The notes below the pieces were generated by a model. The model was not told the DNA's origin. It did no database searches and worked only from the letters and a program-made list of their open reading frames with translations. The position numbers and the translations under genes were made by a program. From Gemmatimonadaceae bacterium (GTDB taxonomy: Bacteria > Gemmatimonadota > Gemmatimonadetes > Gemmatimonadales > Gemmatimonadaceae), in NCBI GenBank assembly GCA_025358925.1, contig JANYHT010000040.1, forward strand, positions 1 to 64,000: a stretch of DNA of 64,000 bases, given 5' to 3'. Shown piece by piece: positions 59,528 through 64,000 of this stretch; positions within the stretch are counted from its first letter, which is position 1; every line of letters starts with the position of its first letter.

Positions 59528-60610
59528 ATGGCTCGTTCGTCAAAACATCGCCCGTTTAATGCTGCGGCTACGTCGGTCGCGTCGCGTTCGTCGCGGTCGA
59601 TCATCTCTCCTGTGGTCGACTTACTGAGCGTTGGTGGCTTATCGTTGCTGTTCTTGGTGCCGTTGTTGCTCAGTGGTCGTACGGATCTCGTGCTCATCGG
59701 GGTTGGCGCACAAGCATGGATTGCCACCGCCATCAACATGCCGCACTTCATGGCGTCGTATCGTCTCGTATACGGGAGTCGCCGAATGATCATGGCGCAC
59801 AAATGGGCGTCGATGTACGTCCCGTCAATTCTGTTGCTCTACATCATGGCCGCGATCTGGGAAGCGCAATACTCACAACTGATGGTGATCGTGCTTATCA
59901 CCGTCGCCAGCGTGTATCTCGCGTGGCACTATACAGGTCAAGTGTGGGGCATGATGGCCTCGTTCGCGTTCCTTGATGGGCGAGCATTTAGCGCGACAGA
60001 ACGACGTCTCATACGCACAAGTCTGCGAATTCTGCTGATCTGGCATCTTGCTTGGTTTTTGTATACGCAATTGCGCGATCCGAGCCGAGTGGAATGGATT
60101 TATCGTGTTGCGAGTGGCGCCACCGTGATTGCGTTTTTGATGGGCGCAGTGGGTCTTTTTCGAATGCGACAACGCACGGGACGGATGCCGCCGAGGTTGG
60201 CCGTTGTCGCATGGCTTGCGCTGTTTATTTGGTACGCGGCGATGGCGCGCGACCCAAAAGCGCTGTTTTGGGTGCAAATTGCTCATGCCATTCAGTACCT
60301 CGCATTCCCCGTGCGCATGGAGCTCAACCACTCGGCAGCAGCGCCGAACGCTTCGCCATCGCGTACGATCGTGCACATGGTGTTGTATGCCGCGGCGTTG
60401 TTGCTGGTGAGCGTGATTGTTGCGCAGCTTGTGCCCATGTCACTGATGGGCGTGATCGGCGACGCTTTTGGTGAAGCACCGGGTCGCGCCGCGCCAATTC
60501 TCATTTTGATGTTCGTCAACATTCATCACTACTTCACTGACGGCGTCTTGTGGAAGATCAGCAACCCGATGGTTCGTCAGCAACTGTTCGCACACGTGTC
60601 GCCCCGATGA
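59528..60610 (+). CDS. His-rich polytopic membrane protein, function unknown
   Basis: 360 aa from ATG 59528; conserved-looking NMPHFMASYRLVYG, WHYTGQVWG, QIAHAIQYL, NIHHYFTDGVLWK. Confidence 0.7.
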   Translation: MARSSKHRPFNAAATSVASRSSRSIISPVVDLLSVGGLSLLFLVPLLLSGRTDLVLIGVGAQAWIATAINMPHFMASYRLVYGSRRMIMAHKWASMYVPSILLLYIMAAIWEAQYSQLMVIVLITVASVYLAWHYTGQVWGMMASFAFLDGRAFSATERRLIRTSLRILLIWHLAWFLYTQLRDPSRVEWIYRVASGATVIAFLMGAVGLFRMRQRTGRMPPRLAVVAWLALFIWYAAMARDPKALFWVQIAHAIQYLAFPVRMELNHSAAAPNASPSRTIVHMVLYAAALLLVSVIVAQLVPMSLMGVIGDAFGEAPGRAAPILILMFVNIHHYFTDGVLWKISNPMVRQQLFAHVSPR

Positions 60611-60654
60611 CTGCACACTCGCGTTTTGCGTTTCATTCCCGTTTGAGGCATATC

Positions 60655-61245
60655 ATGACTCGCGTTCGCAACACATTCGTTCTGCTGCTGCTTTTTCCCA
60701 CGATCGCCGCAGCCCAAAAGAAAGCAATGGGCGGTTCGAAAGAGACTGATTGGAGCGCGGTCGCTGAAAAAAAGGCGCCTGCTGGCCCGTCGATTTCGAC
60801 GAAAGACTTTGAGAATGCCAGTCCATTCAAACTCTTTCTCGACAAGAAGAAAGATCTCAAGCTCACCGACGCGCAGCTCGTATCGTTCAAAGATCTTGAT
60901 GGCAAGTTGAAAGAAGCGAATCGCGAACGTTTTACACTGCTCGATTCGCTGAAGCGTGACGCACGACCGCGCACGTCCGGCAATGCGGCGGCGGAAGATG
61001 AAGTGCGGATGGTGCTCGCGCGGGACGCTTTGATGGGCGTCGCGCGGGATATTCGCATGAGTTTCGATGCGGCCGCAAAGGATGCGCTCCCAACCCTTGA
61101 CGCATCGCAACAGGCATCGGCCCAAGAGGTGATGCAAAAATACGAGAAGGACATGCGGGACATGATGCGCGAGAAGCTTGGTGTCAACGCCGACGACGGC
61201 GGACCGGCGGCAGCAAAACGCGGTCGGCCGCCCGTTAGCGCGTAA
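60655..61245 (+). CDS. Periplasmic Spy/CpxP-like hypothetical protein
   Basis: Signal peptide ending AAAQ; LDKKKDLKLTDAQLVSFKDLDGKLKEANRERFTLLDSL; helical; start chosen inside ORF 60550. Confidence 0.6.
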   Translation: MTRVRNTFVLLLLFPTIAAAQKKAMGGSKETDWSAVAEKKAPAGPSISTKDFENASPFKLFLDKKKDLKLTDAQLVSFKDLDGKLKEANRERFTLLDSLKRDARPRTSGNAAAEDEVRMVLARDALMGVARDIRMSFDAAAKDALPTLDASQQASAQEVMQKYEKDMRDMMREKLGVNADDGGPAAAKRGRPPVSA

Positions 61246-61780
61246 GTCGCGCCGTCACCAGATCGGCAACGCGAATCTCGATGCCACCCTTCGATGAGCA
61301 GCGTAAGTACGCCTGATTAAACGTGGCTGGGCGCGCCTGTGCATCAACAACGGTTGTTAAAGTGGCGCCTGACTTTCCTTCAGACGCCACGGTTGTCATC
61401 ACGCTTAAGAATACGTCGTACGAATCGGCGTTCGGGCCGATCTGTGTGTTGCCGCAGTCGAGGTAGCGACTGAGCGACACCTTGCCTAATCGTTGACGAA
61501 TTTTATAACCGCCGTTCCCAATGGTTTTATGCGCGAGATCGAGTGTGGTGACCGGAATGCCGACCGAGTCAAACACCGACGGAAGCACGCGAAACACCAC
61601 GTCCGGAGCGAACGTCAAATGCGAGACGTCTGCCGAACTCGTGGTGGATACAGTCATCGAGCCAACGCCACCACCGCCGATGGTTTGCGTCGCTGGGCGC
61701 GCGGACGCCGGAGCGGATGATGGAGACGTTGAGGCGCAACCTGGCAAGAGCGCGAGGGCGGCGAATAGTAGACGGCGCAT
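61235..61780 (-). CDS. Hypothetical lipoprotein
   Basis: MRRLLFAALALLPGCASTSPSS lipobox; start chosen inside ORF 61235..61846. Confidence 0.65.
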   Translation of the reverse strand: MRRLLFAALALLPGCASTSPSSAPASARPATQTIGGGGVGSMTVSTTSSADVSHLTFAPDVVFRVLPSVFDSVGIPVTTLDLAHKTIGNGGYKIRQRLGKVSLSRYLDCGNTQIGPNADSYDVFLSVMTTVASEGKSGATLTTVVDAQARPATFNQAYLRCSSKGGIEIRVADLVTARLTR

Positions 61781-64000
61781 ACAAAACTCCACGAGGTAGG
61801 ATAGCCGAATAGACGTCGCTTTCGAGGTAGTGTCCAGCCGTATCAACTATGAGATCGACACGGGCGAAGGGCCGATCCGCGCGTAATTGCACAGTGAGCG
61901 GTGTCGACACCAAAGTCCGAGCGCTGTCCGCTGCTGCGCGCACGAGCACGCGGACACCGGCAGGTACGTTGCATAGGCGAAACGCGCCATTCGACGCAAC
62001 GGGCGCAACCAACGGTGCATGGTTGACCCATTCGGCAACCACGCGCAAGTCGGAAGGAAGTGTCGCGTCGTTTCGCGCGCGTACGCGTCCAACGAGAAAT
62101 CCCGAAACGTTCGGAGACCCACACGCGGATGATAAAATCGCCTCGTTTGACGGCACAAAAAGCGACAGCGAGACCGATGTTGCCGTTAGTGTTGCGCTCG
62201 TGCGTGCGGCGATGCCAATCGAATCCAGCCATGGCGTACTGACCTCCACCATATGCACGCCACGCGCGACGCCACCAATGATAAACGTACCCGACGCGTC
62301 AGTCGCGCCTTCAAATGGTGTACCGAGCAGCGTCACACGCGCATCGGGAACGACGCGACCCGTCAGCGAATCCTTTACCGTGCCGGAGACCAACACCATC
62401 GATTCTGTTGAGATCGCAGCGCCATCGCTCGCCGCGATTGCCAGCGTCGGCAACGGGACGCGCACGATGGACAAGCCCTCCGCCACGACGCGCCGTACCC
62501 GCACGGCATCTTTCGGATCGCGCCACGCGGCAACTTCGACTGAGGTATTGTTGGGTAGACCACGACAGACGTGTACGAGCCCGTCTGCGCCAGCAATGCC
62601 GTTATCTGACACGACGCGCCAACGCGAACCGTCCGCGGCGCTGACGCTCCATTTGGCGCCCGCCACGGGCTGTCCGCCACGAGCAACCACTCGCGCGAGC
62701 AACCAAGCCTCATTCGGTGTTGGCGTTTCGCGACCGCAGATGGCAGCCATGTATTCCTGCGCCGTTGGCACGACTACCCGCACCAGTACCGATGACGCCC
62801 GTCGCGCCGAGATCGTGCGACCGGTCGGAATCTGCACATTGATTTCTGTCAAGCGCGGATCATCCACGACGAACGCGTACGGTCCAGGCAGCACATGCGC
62901 TATCACGCCGCGGCCCGTGCTATCAGTGGTGACACGATAGCCAGTGCCGAGAAGATTCAGCGTTACACCTGCGGCAACTTCTCCTCGGCGATTCACGGCG
63001 GTGATGTGCAGCGTACTCAGTTCACCATCCCAGGTTTGTCCATCTGGCCACCGCGCGCGAGCCAGTTCTCCGCCAATCTCGCGAATGGCGTACACCTGTG
63101 ACGACTGTCCGAGATCGGTCACGATGGTGTCCGGTGCGCCAACCAAACGCAGCATCCACTGATCGATAAACGGTACGCCGCTGGGCAACGTGCGAAACCC
63201 AACGCGTCCGCCCGCATTGAACGATTCGGCGAGCGCTTCGATGCCGACGTAACGGAACTCGATATCGTGCAGCGCACGCGCTGCGGTATCAATCCAGAGC
63301 GTCCCATCAATGTCGACCCGACCATCGCGATGACTGGCCGTCGTAAAACGCAATCCTACTTGCGACGTGCGCGCGCTATCCGCTGACGCCAAGCTGAAGC
63401 AGTACCCACGTTGAAACCGCTCATCGAGCAGCACATCGGCGTCAGGGCCAAAATACGTATACTGACCGGCCGTCCCTGCACGAAAACCGCGATCTACAAA
63501 ATCGATGGCGCTGTGCACGGCATTGAACGAGGTGGTCGCGTTGTGCGATGAGTCGACACGCACCAATTGCCGTTGCACGTCCACACCGTCAAGGTCGAGA
63601 TAGCGCTCAAAGCGCAGTACGTGCAGCTCCGCCGGTTGGCGTTCACGTGCGACGACGGTGGCGAGTAAGCCCGCGCGCGCCTGATCGAGCAGCGCATACG
63701 CCTCCGCACGATCACCTCGCGTTGGACATCCGCGCGCTGCGGTTACCTCCATCGCATCAAGCGCGCGCGGCACCGTTGCGAGCGTGAGGTCGACCGTCGT
63801 CAGATCGGCGAGTATGAGCGGTAGCCGTTCAGTCGTTGGTCGAAAGCCGAGTCGTATGGCGCGTACGAGCATCGCCGAGGCGGGCCGTTGCAATCGATAT
63901 TGCCCGCGCTCGCCAGTGATGGTGCGACTGATTGTTGTGCCGAGCGCATCAAGTGCGAGCACAACGGCGCCGGAAACGGGCTTGCCGGACGCGCTATCGC
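61569..64000 (-). CDS. Carboxypeptidase-regulatory-like (CarboxypepD_reg) surface protein, 5' end outside the window
   Basis: Frame stays open to the window edge (..DSASGKPVSGAVVLALDALGTTIS); internal VSGTVKDSLTGRVVPDARVTLLGTPFEGATDASGTFII; C-terminus overlaps the downstream lipoprotein. Confidence 0.75.
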   Translation of the reverse strand, partial: DSASGKPVSGAVVLALDALGTTISRTITGERGQYRLQRPASAMLVRAIRLGFRPTTERLPLILADLTTVDLTLATVPRALDAMEVTAARGCPTRGDRAEAYALLDQARAGLLATVVARERQPAELHVLRFERYLDLDGVDVQRQLVRVDSSHNATTSFNAVHSAIDFVDRGFRAGTAGQYTYFGPDADVLLDERFQRGYCFSLASADSARTSQVGLRFTTASHRDGRVDIDGTLWIDTAARALHDIEFRYVGIEALAESFNAGGRVGFRTLPSGVPFIDQWMLRLVGAPDTIVTDLGQSSQVYAIREIGGELARARWPDGQTWDGELSTLHITAVNRRGEVAAGVTLNLLGTGYRVTTDSTGRGVIAHVLPGPYAFVVDDPRLTEINVQIPTGRTISARRASSVLVRVVVPTAQEYMAAICGRETPTPNEAWLLARVVARGGQPVAGAKWSVSAADGSRWRVVSDNGIAGADGLVHVCRGLPNNTSVEVAAWRDPKDAVRVRRVVAEGLSIVRVPLPTLAIAASDGAAISTESMVLVSGTVKDSLTGRVVPDARVTLLGTPFEGATDASGTFIIGGVARGVHMVEVSTPWLDSIGIAARTSATLTATSVSLSLFVPSNEAILSSACGSPNVSGFLVGRVRARNDATLPSDLRVVAEWVNHAPLVAPVASNGAFRLCNVPAGVRVLVRAAADSARTLVSTPLTVQLRADRPFARVDLIVDTAGHYLESDVYSAILPRGVLYAPSTIRRPRALARLRLNVSIIRSGVRAPSDANHRRWWRWLDDCIHHEFGRRLAFDVRSGRGVSRASVGV

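Noticed and set aside
61849-62940. 363-aa plus-strand ORF
   Set aside because: Antisense shadow of the carboxypeptidase-regulatory protein; low-complexity Thr/Ser/Arg translation, typical of high-GC opposite-strand ORFs

Overview
This 64 kb, high-GC, gene-dense window looks like a Gemmatimonadota-type chromosome. The taxon is inferred from gene content (SusC/SusD-like pairs, PorV-like and sorting-domain proteins, GWxTD protein) and was not tested. Main blocks, left to right: (1) a minus-strand rho-ruvX-mltG-rlmI-like operon plus a glycosyltransferase and tRNA-Arg(CCG). (2) A small accessory locus at 5.7-8.6 kb: a pseudo-receiver/AraC-type regulator, a 49-aa lipoprotein, a 410-aa TPR-like protein and an 85-aa ORF. 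Two of its promoter regions share a near-identical direct-repeat element with a 20-bp period; this is my best candidate for an undescribed system. (3) An RND efflux cassette with two paralogous pumps. (4) A TonB receptor followed by YnjB/C/C/D-like ABC transporter genes and a YnjF-like CDP-alcohol phosphatidyltransferase. (5) A SBP56-like protein and a beta-propeller/phosphoesterase protein. (6) A five-tRNA array. (7) A sigma-70 factor, MlaF-like ATPase, NUDIX protein, a second pseudo-receiver AraC protein, and atpA-G-D-C. (8) A TonB receptor, a giant sorting-domain protein and a PorV-like protein. (9) A GWxTD protein. (10) A SusC/SusD-like pair with lipoproteins and a His-rich membrane protein. 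(11) A carboxypeptidase-regulatory-domain protein cut off by the window end. No rRNA, CRISPR array, prophage or transposase was seen. All family calls come from reading the translations by eye; no database search was run.
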